Source of the DNA: Corylus avellana
Taxonomy: Eukaryota > Streptophyta > Magnoliopsida > Fagales > Betulaceae
Length of the DNA stretch: 64,000 nt
Assembly (NCBI RefSeq): GCF_901000735.1
Contig: NC_081543.1
Span: forward strand, 8,787,921 to 8,851,920
Direction: 5' to 3'
Shown here: one piece after another, positions 33,530 through 45,759 of the stretch
Layout: every line of letters starts with the position of its first letter
Numbering within the stretch: the stretch's first letter is position 1
Program-made: the position numbers and the translations under genes
The notes under the pieces: generated by a model
Databases searched by the model: none
Told to the model about the DNA's origin: nothing
What the model saw: the letters and a program-made list of their open reading frames with translations, nothing else

Positions 33530-36182
33530 TAGGGGTGCAAAGGCGGTTACGGTTAGCGGTTAGTGGCAATAACCGCTAACCGTAACCGCCCTAGCGGTTA
33601 GTGGCCGGTTAGCGGTTAGTGAAATAGATAACCGCCCGCTAACCGTTTTTTTAAAATTGGGCTTTTTGGGCTTTTTTTTACCCTCATATTTTTTTTTCTT
33701 GTATTTTTAATATCTTCTTGGGCCCAATTGCTATAAAAAGAGCCCATATTGAAAAATCAAAAATATTTGACCCAAAATTTACATTTACTTGTACTTAAAA
33801 AAAAATTTCCTTAAATATTAAATCATAACTCGTTAACTTTTTTTTTTTAGGAAAAAAAAAAAAATTCAACACAACATACAAAAAAAAGTTCAGAATTCAG
33901 ATAACTATCACAACATATAAAAAAAAATATATAAAAAAAGTTCAACACAAAGCATATAAAATAAGTTCAAATAAAACATTAAATGATACAAATAGTCAAA
34001 TAAAACATTAAAACTTCATCAATCTTCTCATTTGGTCCTCTAGCAAATCCTGTGGACATCAAAAGAAGAAAAGTTATAATATTAAACATAATAATATTAA
34101 GGCACAAGCATGTACACATATCAAAAAGTGCTTAATATAATTGTATTGTAATTAAAATACTATGACAATTCAAAAAATAATAATCTTCGTTACTAACAAA
34201 CCTCTAGGAATGAGATTGATTAGGTTTAGTTTAAGGTTAGGAAGAGATGAATATATATGGGTATTAAAATGATGTAGTTTTGGCTTGTTCAATTTTAAAA
34301 AATTGTTCAACAAATGGTTCAAAAAATTGGTCAAAAAATTGTTAAAAAAAATTGTTCCAAAAATGGTTCAATTTCTTTTTTCATAAAATGGTTTAAAAAT
34401 TGTCAAAATAGTGTTCAAAAAAATGAAAAATATATTAATACTTAAATTGTTGTTATAAGTAATTGTTGAATCTAATGCTAATTGCTTAATTTGACATTTT
34501 ATGAATCACATTGTCATTGTATATAAATATTATGATTAAATATTTGAATTGTCATTGGATCATATGATTAAGTGTTGATCTTATAAACTTACAAACAAAC
34601 AAAAATACTTCAATTGTAGTTATAAGTAACACATTGTTTAATCCAATGTCAATTACTTAATTTGATATTATATGAATCATTGTCATTGTCATTGTACATG
34701 AATAATTGATTAAGTATTGGAATTGTAATTGGATCATATAGTTAAGTATTTATCTTATACATTTATATTATTCAATATGCATATAATATAACTATAAGCA
34801 ATTATATATATATATATAAAATTCAAAATTGTTCAAAATTGTTAATTTTCTTTTTTTTTTTCTTTCAAAAAATGGTTAAATTTCTTTTTCTAAAAAATGT
34901 TCAAAAAATACATTAATACTTCAATTGTGATTATAAGTAACACATTGTTGAATCTAATGTCAATTACTTAATTTGATATTATATAATCATATAGTCTCAT
35001 TAAATTATATCATATGATTCATATGATTAATTATTTAAATTCTTATCATATTTACTTATAATCTTTTTTCTTTGAATTGAACTTAATATCTAATGGTAAA
35101 TGGTAATGTTCAAACTCCTAAATCCTAAATTCCTAAAGTATCTAATAATGCTTTAATTAAATTGTAGACTTGTAGTTATAAGTAACATATTGTTTAATTC
35201 AATTGAATCAATTGTGATTATCATTGTACATGAATCATATGATTAACTTGTAGACTTATGACTTATGAGTTATGTCATATTATATATGTATTATTTATTA
35301 TTATATAATCATATGATTTAATGATCAAGCCATCATGTGATATAATCATATCAATTATAGTGATAATATATAAATTACTAAAATTATAATGATAATACAT
35401 TAATACTTAAATTATGTTTATAAGTAACACATTGGTCATTGTTTAATCTAATGTCAATTACTTAATTTGATATTATACGAATCATATCATCATTGTACAT
35501 TAATAATATGATTCACTTGAAGTCTTGAATAAAGTATTTGAATTGTCATTGAATCATATGATTAACTATTGATATTATACATTTATATTATTTATATACA
35601 TATGTAGACTTATATAGACTTATAGGTTTATAATATACATTGGAAATAAGTCTCTAGATATTTAATTGTTGTATTAGTATGAATTGGTATACTTATGAGT
35701 TATGTCATATTATATATGTATAATTTGTTATTATATAATCAAATGATTTAATAATCAATCTCATGTGATATAATCATATAAATTATAGTGATAATATATT
35801 AATACTCAAATTGTGATTTAATTATTTTTTTAAAAAAATTGTGATTTAATGATCAAGTGATTATATGATATAATCATATAAATTATAGTGATAATATATT
35901 AATACTCAAATTGTGATTTAATTATTTTTTAAAAAAATTGTGATTTAATGATCAAGTGATTATGTTATATGTATAAATATTTTTATAATTATAATTATAA
36001 AAATATATTATATAAAAAGGCGGTTAGCGGTTAGCGGTTACGGTTAGTAGACCCAATAACTGCTAACCGCTAACCGCTAGGCGGTTATGGCGGTTAGGCG
36101 GTTAGCGGTTAATGCGGTTAGACGGTTAGGCGGTTAGGCGGTTGGCGGTTATAGCGGTTAGCCGCCCGCCTTTGCACCCCTA
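33530..36182. mobile_element. Non-autonomous hAT element, 2.65 kb, with 8 bp target duplication
   Basis: The left terminus TAGGGGTGCAAAGGCGG is inverted at the right as CCGCCTTTGCACCCCTA. GATAGGTC is repeated exactly outside both ends (33522-33529 and 36183-36190). Both subterminal regions (33545-33650 and 36015-36165) are packed with CGGTTA units in both orientations, as expected of transposase-binding repeats. The 2.3 kb interior is AT-rich, built partly of degenerate repeats (ATAAGTAACACATTGTTTAA type), with no transposase. Confidence 0.9.
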
Positions 36183-36190
36183 GATAGGTC

Positions 36191-36935
36191 TTTGAATTTC
36201 AATATTTTATAGTCTTCTCAATTCCATTTACGATTACGAACAATGATTTTATAAATTGCAAGGGCCTTCGACTATGATCTTCTGTATGATAATTTTCTTA
36301 CTCACACCATAGCTCAAATACAATGCATCTTAAGGATTTCACATGCATATAATCAGATAATACACAATCACACAAATATGTCATGTAAGAATATAAATGT
36401 ATATGCCCATTGTCTATAATAATAATAAGAAAATAAACAATATTTATCAAAATGCCATCCAATTAATTGGAGTTTTGGACACTATTTTCAACAATGCATA
36501 AGACGTACACACCATTATATGGTGAACTTAGTTGTTTGTAAATCACATGCAGCATTATGAGGTTCCAATTTATCAATATGATCATGGATGCAATATAAAT
36601 ATAATACATGTTTTAATATAAGAATCATGTCATAGTTCAACTCTATATGGTCTACCCGAAATATTACCCTTTCCCGGTAGGATTGACGTTGTCCCGAGAG
36701 ACCTGTAATACAATACCAGTGTCTTGGATATTACATTCTATCATCTATAATACTAATAGCCCGATTGAGTCTGACCTCAGGTGGCCCACGTTACTAATGA
36801 TGTACGTCTTGTAGTGATTCACCAATCAAACATGACTGTGCCAGTCACTAAAAACCATTGAATCCAAGGCTCGTATAAAACATAAACATCTTTGGACCAT
36901 AGGGTTTGTTTAAAATATATATATATTCAAAAAGA
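36191..36935. other. Intergenic DNA, no gene seen
   Basis: No frames or repeats with clear ends were recognised. Confidence 0.5.
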
Positions 36936-37197
36936 TGATCGGCACTGGCACATTAATAGGATGGGATAAAAGTTTGGTTTCTAGTATTACTTATATAAGT
37001 TTTGGGGGTAAGTTAATATCCTAAACATGTTAGTAACTTAATATCGACCTTAACTTAAAAGACTCCGAATAAAAGTTATGAATTCTAGATTTCCAAATGA
37101 AGAATATTGTTCATATTATCTAGGTATGCTGTATGCATATAGAAAGACATGCACATTATAATCGATGTTTCTCTCTCCGTTTCGTTTAGCGGTTTCA
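36936..37197. repeat. Dispersed repeat, partner at 50404-50675
   Basis: GATCGGCACTGGCACATTAA through GTTTCGTTTAGCGGTTTC recurs at 50404-50675 in the same orientation with about one change per 12-15 bases. Here it runs straight into the Myb pseudogene; at 50675 it does not. Confidence 0.85.
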
Positions 37198-37476
37198 AAA
37201 ATTGAGGGTGAGGATGGAGGATTGGATGGCAGGGTGGTGGAGAATGGTGAGGCTATGGAATAGAGTGGTGGTGGTGATGGTGATTGCAGGGTGGGGTAGA
37301 GTAATGGGAAGGATATTGCATTGCTTAATGCATTGAAGACGTTTCCTAAAGAGGTAGCGATGAGGTGGGAAAAGTTTGCGGTTGCTGTGCCAGGGAAGTC
37401 GAAGGCGGCTTCTATGAAGAGAGTTGCGGAGTTGAAGAAGGGTTTTCGGAGTGCAAAGGCTGCTACTGAGTACTGA
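37198..37476 (+). pseudogene. Myb/SANT protein C-terminal pseudogene (MAMYB-like)
   Basis: One frame reads an acidic linker with two in-frame TAG stops (37261 and 37297), then [40 protein letters not shown] and [18 protein letters not shown] before TGA. This is the C-terminal SANT/Myb repeat typical of membrane-anchored MYB (MAMYB) and related plant proteins. The upstream coding part is missing. A continuous C-terminal exon with stops and no gene around it points to a retro- or segmental pseudogene. Confidence 0.7.
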
Positions 37477-38640
37477 GAGCTAGATGAAGAATTGGAAAGT
37501 TTTCTGCGGTTTTTGTGGATTTTGGGATAAATGTTGCAATGTGGAGGCAATAGGTTAGTTAGTACTTATTTATGGATTGGTTTTATTTGTTCTCTTTCTT
37601 ATGATATTGAGATTAATTCCCTTGTTTTTATTCTACGTTAAGAAATGTTGTTTTTATTATTTGTTTATTTGAGATCGAATGGTAATAGGAATGAATTTAG
37701 CTGCTTACGTGCTTTTCTGAAGTTGATGAGTTGATGAAAGTGATATGTATCTTTGATCTGATCTGTTATAAATCTCTAGATTTTGTTGTGCCTATATGAG
37801 AAACAATATCCTACAGGGCACCATTTGATGCTTTCATGGCCTTATCATACAGATCAAGTTCTTCCAAACCTATATTTCATTGTCAGTTCGTCAATTTCAT
37901 TATGCTGAATGGGGATTGCAATTTTTTTTTATCAGAAGGATGCTGGCTAGGATTGCTTGTAAAATATGTTAGATGTGTATATGTGTGTGTTTATTAATTT
38001 ATGTAAGCATTAAGCACATGCCTCTCCAAGTGGTGAAACTGTGGCTGAAGCAAGCAGTAGTGTGGAGGCCTCACAATGGCCTATGCAATGGTTTGCATGT
38101 CTTCTTTAATCACAAAACAAATAGTTGTCCATGTTTTGGTTCTAAAAAAAAAAACAAAAAAAAACAAAAAGTTGCTGTTGGGTGGTCAAAACTATTCTTG
38201 GTTTAGGTCAAATTGGTTCAATAAATAGGACTATTGCAGAAAAATACTCAGCCTCATTGAGAAATGACAGTCGACTGGCCATTAGTGAAGGATAATTAGA
38301 TAATTTGCTCATGCTCTTTGCTCTGTTGAAGATGTAGGGGAATAAAGGTAATATATATATGGTACATTCATAAACAAAAATTGAAAGTTTTTCATGTGCG
38401 TAACTCATTTTCCCAAACTTACAAATTAACATTAATGTTGGTAAACCCCAAGGGGTTGACTCAAGTGATAAGGGCATTGGTCTCGGTGGCATTCCATCAG
38501 GTTTAAGATTCGAATTCGCTTGAATGCAAACAATTCCTTAGCGTTTGCTCGCCGGCAAAACCAGAGTATTATTCAATTTGTGTAGATGGAGCACTATACA
38601 CAGGTCCAAAGTACTTCCTAAAGCTCTAGATAGGGAATTA
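37477..38640. other. Intergenic DNA, no gene seen
   Basis: Only short frames. Positions 38140-38175 are A-rich. Nothing further was recognised. Confidence 0.5.
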
Positions 38641-38936
38641 GGGGGTGTTTGTTAAACACCTCAGCACTGTTCATTTTACAGGACACTGTTCATGGATAAA
38701 AAAAAAAAGAAAAAAATAATAATAATAATTGGTATGAAAAAATGAAAAAGTGGTATTGAGAAGTAAAAAATTTTGTTTTGTAGTAATTTTTTTATTTGAA
38801 TAGTAATAAAAAGTAAATGATTAGATATAAAAAGTGAGTGATTTGATATAAAAGTAATAATATTTTTTTGGAAAAAAAATGAAGTGAATAGTGCGGTAGA
38901 TGTGGGGGAATGTGAGGGAGTTTAACAAACACCCCC
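38641..38936. mobile_element. Tourist/PIF-Harbinger-type MITE
   Basis: Inverted termini GGGGGTGTTTGTTAAAC and GTTTAACAAACACCCCC are bounded by a direct TTA on each side (38638-38640 and 38937-38939). The 3 bp TTA duplication and G-rich terminus are hallmarks of PIF/Harbinger MITEs. 296 bp, no coding capacity. It lies about 460 bp downstream of the phosphoacetylglucosamine mutase stop codon. Confidence 0.85.
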
Positions 38937-39399
38937 TTAGTGATATAGATAGTGAGAGAGCAATTAATCTTAGCGAGAGTAACTCATTATGGTTAGGGTA
39001 AGATATAGTAAAATTTGGAAAATCTTGTATTTTTCTTCAAAAGAACATCAAAAGTTCAGGTTTTGAGGGCTTTTTCTTTGTTTTATTGAGCCGGAGTGCT
39101 TCCCAGGTTCTTGCATTATTGCTGATATTCTTCTTTCTATCTCTTTTTTGTCTTTTGGTTCCTTCTTCTTCTTGGAGAGAGTGAAAAATATGCTTATGTG
39201 GCAAGTAGAGGGACAAACCAAGATTAAATGCATTCCATTTTGTTTCTAATTGATCAAATTTAGAGACGGTAACCATAGTATTAAGTAATTAACCAAATTT
39301 GCAATGATCAATATCACAATATCAAAATCAAACTGGTCTAGCAATGACCATTTCTATGTAGCACATCTGTCAACTTAGTTGCAGGACAAAAGATAGAAG

Positions 39400-42300
39400 T
39401 TACTTTTGAGAACTGCCAAACCCAAGGAACTGGTCCACAAGTCTTGCTACAGAGTTTGCTAGGCTGTCAGCTGCTTCCTGCGTGGATGCTTCTGCATACA
39501 CACGTATCACATCCTCGGTACCAGATGGCCGTATGAAAGATCGGCCTCGAGGGTGTTTTGCTGCATTATTGATTAAAAAAATGTCTTATTAACAAATATT
39601 CATGGCTTGTTCCCTCTATAATATTGGAGAAATCAGTTGTTCAAAAGGTTATGATTATATCCACACTCATGAAATTATCCAGGATCCCTACATCTGCAAG
39701 TTTCTCTACCCATGCAGAGCCAAGGGACATGTAAAACACTCTGTCATGACCATGGGGTGTATATGCATGTGTACATTTATGTCTAGTATTCTATAGTTGA
39801 AATTTTAATAGTAGCCTAAGTGCGCTTGGATCATCTAGACCAATGATCATATTAACTAGAGTACTGATACACAGCACACGGCGTGCCACGCACGCCTGTG
39901 CAAATATATATATATATTTTTTTATAATAAAAAATATATATATATTCACGCACGCCGTGTGCTGTTTTACTTCACCCTATTAACTAATCATGATGCATGA
40001 CCAAGGGTTAATAATATCACATCAGTTTAATTTAAAACGGGCTATCAATAATATGTTATTACCGGTCTCAGCATTAATGGCTTCTTGAAAGCCAAGGGGC
40101 CTCACGACCACAGTTTCTGCATTTGCTGTGATTACAGCAGTTCTGTCCACAACTTTTACCTAACAGCATAGGGAAGGCAATTGAATTCAATTTCTGAACT
40201 AAAATAGTAATAATAATAGTAATAGAACAATTATATTTCATTATAAAGAATGCCAATGCAAGCATAAAAAATAAAAATAAAAATAAAAAACATCTCTAGT
40301 GTACAGGGAAAATTCCCTCCTTCAGCATAAAAATATTGAAGGAACATCAACATTTTATTTCTGAATTAAAACAATACTAAGGTAAGGGCTTCTTGAATGC
40401 CTCTGGCATAGGAACGGCAGTGGAACCAACTTCTGAACTAAATTAACAATAGAACAATTATATTTCATTGTAAAGAATGCTAATGCTTAAAAAAAATACA
40501 CCCCTGTTTTACAGGGCAAATTCCCTCCAGCATAAAAATATGGAAGGAACATCAAACTACATAGAGGATCATTCGACTAGAAGCAGAATACGAGAAACTC
40601 TAACTAATAAGCACCAGTACACTATTAGACAAGCTCTACTGATTTTGATGAAAGCCATATCAGACAAAAACTAAACTTTGTTATCATGACATGATCTTGT
40701 CTCAAGCAGAAGATGCAGCATGTAAAACTTGTTACATAGCAAACACTGTCCTAATATGTCATATACTAACATGCTTATGTGGAATTTGTTCCACCCCAAT
40801 GTCCAACAACAAGTAAAGCACACATGATTTCCAACAAATGGGGGGGTCCGATTTTGTTGAGTTATCAAGGAGAAAGCAGGATTCATACTCAACTTAACAA
40901 AGCCTTATCCCAAAAACTTGAGGTTTACTGAAATAAAACTTTTTCACAGTACTGGCCTACATATAACCATAGCACGGGATACATGCTCGACTTTCTTTTC
41001 TTTTTTCAAATCTTTGAACTATTCACATTTCAGTCTTTCCAATTATCCTATTTTAGTCAAGTTGGGCCAATTTAAACAACTCTGATTTGCTAACTTCATT
41101 AATCAGTCCTCATCTGTTGCAGCCAATCACTTACCAAAATCTGTTCATTATAGCATGTCAGATCTTCCCTTGTTGCTAATCCAGCTCAAAATCAGTTTTC
41201 CCCCAGAATTAGGTATGCAATGACATGACAGGCCAGTCTTTCAGCCATCATCTATTCAGTCCACTTAACTCATACATGGCTGAACACACTACGTGAATCA
41301 CCCTACCTTGTTTATCTATCTTGTGCAGCAATAGGAGAAGCTTGAGAGTAATGGATTTTATCTAGGAAATCTAGTGGATGAGTTAATTATACTATTTTAC
41401 CTTTGAAATTAGAAAGGAGGATTTTCCAATGGGTGAGATGCATAGAAAGAGATCTCTCTTTTCTTTTTTCTTTTTTTGATAAGAGATCTCTTCATGTATG
41501 ATACTGTAGATTAACTCAATAACATATATTTACATATGATTATTTCTAAGCACCATTGAACTTTTTGCCTTTTGCTGTTTATGTTCATAATTTGGCATCC
41601 TTTTTTTTTTTTGTCAGGTGACAGAAACAGGGGATTTTGTAGGGATGGAGATTTCTTCCTCTTGATAACCTTTATAAACCATTCAGGAAATTGTGGAGAC
41701 ATGTCTGAAAATATCCTAAATCCAAGTGTCCACTAGGGATATTAATTCAGAGAAGAATCACAAAATCATGTACTTGGCTAGTCTTTTTTTGGGAAACTTC
41801 TCTTACCCCCCTGAATTTACGCGCCGTTTGCAAACACCCCTCAATCTTCAAAGTCTCTCACTTTGGTATATCGAACTTTTGTTTCGTTCCAAATACCCCT
41901 CTACCATTAGATATTGGAGTTAAATCAAACGATAGAATGAGTAAAAGACCTTTATACCCCTAAAATTTTTAAAAATTTCAAATTTACCCTTATTTATAAA
42001 TAAATAAAAAATTTATTATAATTATTATATTTTTTTTTTAAAAAAAAAAAATGATCCACCAATCGGTGGGTCACCAAGGTGACCCACAGAGGGTCACAAT
42101 GGGATTGGAGTGGGATTGAAAGGGTTGAATCCGGAGAAACTACACGGATTGGAGGATTCCCATGAACTGAAAACGTCGGTGGTTGAGCCCTGAAGCGCAG
42201 ATTTTAGTTTAATGAGGATTTGGAGCTCGTAGGATATTACACCGGAGAGAAGGGAGAGGAAGAAGCAGAGGCCGGGAAGTGTGTGGCGGCAACATGGTGA

Positions 42301-45300
42301 CCCACCGTCACTTTTTTTTTTTTTAATATATAATAAAAATAATATGACCCGTGGGGTCACAATACGGGTGGGTTAGATCCACCGGTGAACTCATGGGTCA
42401 AGGGTTTTTTTTAAAAAAAATATATATATTATTTTTTAATAAAAAACAAGGGCATTTTAGGAATTTCACACCCCTCCGTTAGGATTTAACAGAAAATCCT
42501 AATGGAATGGGGTAACTGAAACGAAACGAAAGTTAGATACACCAAAGTGAGAGACTTTGAAGATTGGAGGGGTGTTTGCAAAAGACACGTAAGTTCAGGG
42601 GAGTAAGTGAAGTTTCCCCTTTTCTTTTTTTTCTTCCTCTTTTTTGGATCTGAAGTTACTTCACTCATTTAGAGGAAATAATCCTCACATGTTTGCTATT
42701 TTTAATTAAAGACGTCTCTAAAACATTTCCATTCAGCCACTAAAAAGATTGAAGATCAAATTAATCTTCCAACACCCATGTCAATTAGAGAACAATTAAA
42801 TCTCTTCATTGTGGCAGAAAAGGACGTGACACTTATTCTTCATAAATACTAACACTGAAGAATTTGGGAAATCTTTTTTTTGGTCTCAAATGATTCAACA
42901 AAACTCCAATATTTTATTTTCAGCATATGAGCGAATAAACATCATTTAGTGATGCAGAGGAAAACTAACTGGCCCTTGAGTTGACATTTCATACTAGACC
43001 CTAAAGTTAAAACTGAATAGACCAATTATGAATATAAAGCTCCATTTAAATTTTAGAATCCACAATGCCTACAAAGAGCTCATATATAGCGCAGAAAAGG
43101 GAAAAGCACATCCACCTTCAAATTTCAGGATAACAAGATTATCTTCATAGAAAGTGATCAAGAAAACTGACCTTAAGTTGCCTACTTGGTAGATCCTTAT
43201 AAAGCTCACTCCACCGCTGTATTGACCACCCCATATGTTGCAAAATGGCCTCCACCAAGAGCAAGCCACTCAGAGCATCTCCAACTGCTTGGTTAATCAA
43301 CTTACTGACTGCCAATAGTCTCAAAGCAGCCTTTTGCTGTTCTGAACCTGAATCAAACAACGAAATCATTCATGAAGCACATCACTTAATCATCATATTA
43401 GAATGCTACAATAGATGAAAATATGATATAACCTTTAGATACCGAAGACAACTCCTGATATCTGGCCTCTAACCAACATAGGAAAGATTCGGAGAATATG
43501 ATGGTTCCATGGCCATTAGCCTCAAAATAGATCCCAATATCATACTCAGCTGCTTTCTCATGCAAGTATTTGACTCCTGTTGGAGTAAACACAACTTCTA
43601 AGCCCAACATTTTGAGGTAATCTATTGATGCTCCATTCGCATATGCTGTCTGTACAACACCAAGACGAGCATGATAACTACTGCTCGTATTTTCACTACC
43701 CTCCTTGCTGAGAGTGTTTAGTTGCTCCTTGATGAAGATAGCAAATAAAGATAATATCTTGTCCCCATCAACAAGATCAATCTTATTGCAACTTTTTGAT
43801 GGCACAGAAAAATATACCAGTCGATCAGCATCCCCATCTAAACTAGCACACCTGAAATACTAGAACCAACGACCAAATTAAACTTCAACTCACATTAGTC
43901 AATGTCATACTAAGCATCAAAGATACTTAACCAATTGATAAATTTTCAAGTTTGATTCGTGTCAAAGTCAACTTAAGAAAAAGGAAACCTTTACTGTGCA
44001 GTTGACAATCAAGAATCATTTACTATCAAACAAGGAAGAGATGGCTGACCTTAGTCCAACGTCCTGGGAACCAAAGCCACTTGGAGCAAACTTCTCCTTC
44101 TGCACACAATCAGCACCAACACCTTCATTGAGCACACCTCCATCTTTCCCAGAATTACGAATCTCAACAACCATACCATCCAACACTTTCCTCAAAACTT
44201 CAAGCTTTTCTCCACCCACACCATTAGCCCCATCAACAACCAATTTTTCATCCACCTCACTTATCTTACTTCCACTTGGGATCAAACCGACCAAGCACCT
44301 AACCAAAAACATAAACTCTATAGCACAGGCCTATAAAGACAACATAATATCAAACAAATCATATTCACCTTTAGCTCAAACAAACCTGAACGAGCTCGAT
44401 AGTTGTTCAAAATAATCAAGTTCTGATGCTTTTATGCCCTTATTTCTCGCACGCACCATCCAATGTAGTTGTGGGGTTGTCACAATTCCCATATCAATGG
44501 CAACTGCTCCAAGAATTGAACTGATTCCCTTCAACCAAACTTAAAACATAAGCAAAACGTACTTAATGCAAGTGAAACAATGCCTAATCCATTTGTACAA
44601 AGTTCATAATTTTTTTTTTTTATAAGTAAACGAAATATCATTAAAAAGTGAAAGGCACAACCGAGGTACACAAGAAATATGCAAGAGAAACACCTAAATA
44701 GAAGAGGAAATTATTAAGGGGAAAGAGGCAATGTAGTACTTGTTTAGCAGCTTCAAGTAGAGACTCCCCACTAGGCCTTGTGTCTCTCCCCAACATTATC
44801 TCGGCCCGCCTTACTCCCTCCAACGGGATGTTTTCTTTCTCCACAAATTTGGTTATCAACTGTCCCCAAAAAAGAAAATAAAACAACATAAGCATAATCC
44901 ACATTTCGATACAGGCATTCCAAGTAAAATCCAATAAGACATACACCCCCTACACCTACTTTCAGGAGCTAATCCCCACCCAAAAAAAAAAACCATATTC
45001 AACGTTAATTAACAAAAGGTCTTCAAATTAGTATCTTTGAGTCTCTAATCTTCCATTTGTTTAATACCCAATTTAGCTTTTTAGAAAAGAAACCCACTAA
45101 AAGTAGTAAATTTGTAATCCTCGACTCGTTCTAGAAAATGTTATTTCCATTGAACCAAAAATATTAATAACAAAACAATAGCATATCACCCTTTCCAGCT
45201 AAAATTAACATTCCCTTTGTCCCAAACAAAACGAACCCTTCATAACAAACAAATGGGCACTACATACATACATAATACATATACATAAAGAAGAGAGTGG

Positions 45301-45645
45301 GAAAGAGAAAGACTTGGAGAAGGTGCTGGGAAGTGGGGGCATTGGCAAGGGCGTCAGCGAAGGGCTCCCAGCTCTGGGACAACATTCCACCACTTGGATC
45401 AGCGATTTTGACTCCGTTATCCGAGACCCTGTTGTGCGAGGCCGTGAGCATCACCCCAATCACCGATCCATCCATCTTCAGCGACCTCAGTGCTGCTAGG
45501 ATCCCCACTCTGTACACTGTCGATTCTAGCAGCGCCGCATCAGCCCTGAACCCCGCCGTACCGTATGATAACCTCACCCCTGCACAAAAACACACACGTA
45601 TATTTATTATCATTTCATTATCATCAAATTTTTTTTTTTGTGTGG

Positions 45646-45690
<45 letters not shown>

Positions 45691-45759
45691 GGAGGAACCT
45701 TGGGGAAGAGGGAAGCGAGAGGAGGAGCTGAGGAGGAGGGAGCGTTGGTCTTCATTCAT
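39400..45759 (-). CDS. AGM1: Phosphoacetylglucosamine mutase, nine exons, 563 residues
   Basis: Exons in reading order: 45699-45759, 45314-45579, 44740-44859, 44386-44528, 44050-44298, 43851-43433, 43172-43347, 40063-40159, 39400-39560. All phases close without stops. The enzyme interconverts GlcNAc-6-phosphate and GlcNAc-1-phosphate in cytosolic UDP-GlcNAc synthesis. The phosphoserine loop TASHN has catalytic Ser68, the metal loop DGDADR has D285, D287 and D289, and the phosphate-binding loop RPSGTED is at 521-527. Length is normal for the plant family (DRT101 in Arabidopsis). The start is the ATG at 45759, not the one at 45755, because only its frame leads through FPLPQG into VRLSYGTAGFR. 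Intron 1 is short (119 bp) and half microsatellite; intron 7 is 3.0 kb and holds a transposon. Confidence 0.95.
40160..40570. repeat. Degenerate tandem duplication beside exon 8
   Basis: Positions about 40180-40350 and 40385-40550 share AGAACAATTATATTTCATT and AATTCCCTCC...AGCATAAAAATAT. The second copy also includes a decayed echo of exon 8 sequence (GGGCTTCTTGAATGCC). It looks like an old duplication of the exon 8 acceptor region. Confidence 0.5.
41791..42618. mobile_element. Pack-type inverted-repeat element in intron 7 of AGM1
   Basis: Arms of at least 100 bp: the left starts GGGAAACTTCTCTTACCCCC, and the complement of the right starts GGGAAACTTCACTTACTCCC. Both continue through GCAAACACCCCTC and AAGTCTCTCACTTTGG. 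Their length suggests a Mutator-like origin. Both flanks are T-rich, so no clear target duplication is visible. The interior carries a receptor-kinase fragment at 42121-42295 and no transposase. Confidence 0.75.
42121..42295 (-). pseudogene. Captured LRR receptor-kinase N-terminal fragment
   Basis: The frame reads RHTLPGLCFFLSLLSGVISY, ELQILIKLKSALQGSTTDVF, SSWESSNPCSFSGF. This is the end of a signal peptide followed by an LRRNT_2 cap, with the W...NPC-F-G spacing, and resembles the N-terminus of HAIKU2/RLK7-class LRR receptor kinases. The fragment ends shortly after the cap, with no LRRs or kinase. It sits inside the inverted-repeat element, the usual mark of gene capture. Confidence 0.65.
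45651..45687. repeat. (AG)n microsatellite in intron 1 of AGM1
   Basis: An uninterrupted AG run of about 18 repeats ends 12 bases from the exon 1 donor. On the coding strand it is a long CT tract inside an intron of only 119 bp. Confidence 0.95.

Noticed and set aside
36015..36182. Interstitial telomere or CRISPR-like array
   Set aside because: The units are CGGTTA variants in both orientations with irregular spacing, not TTTAGGG and not spacer-separated. They are the subterminal repeats of a hAT element.
44016..44415. 139-codon plus-strand frame
   Set aside because: Antisense to AGM1 exon 5, whose minus-strand reading is conserved and in phase.
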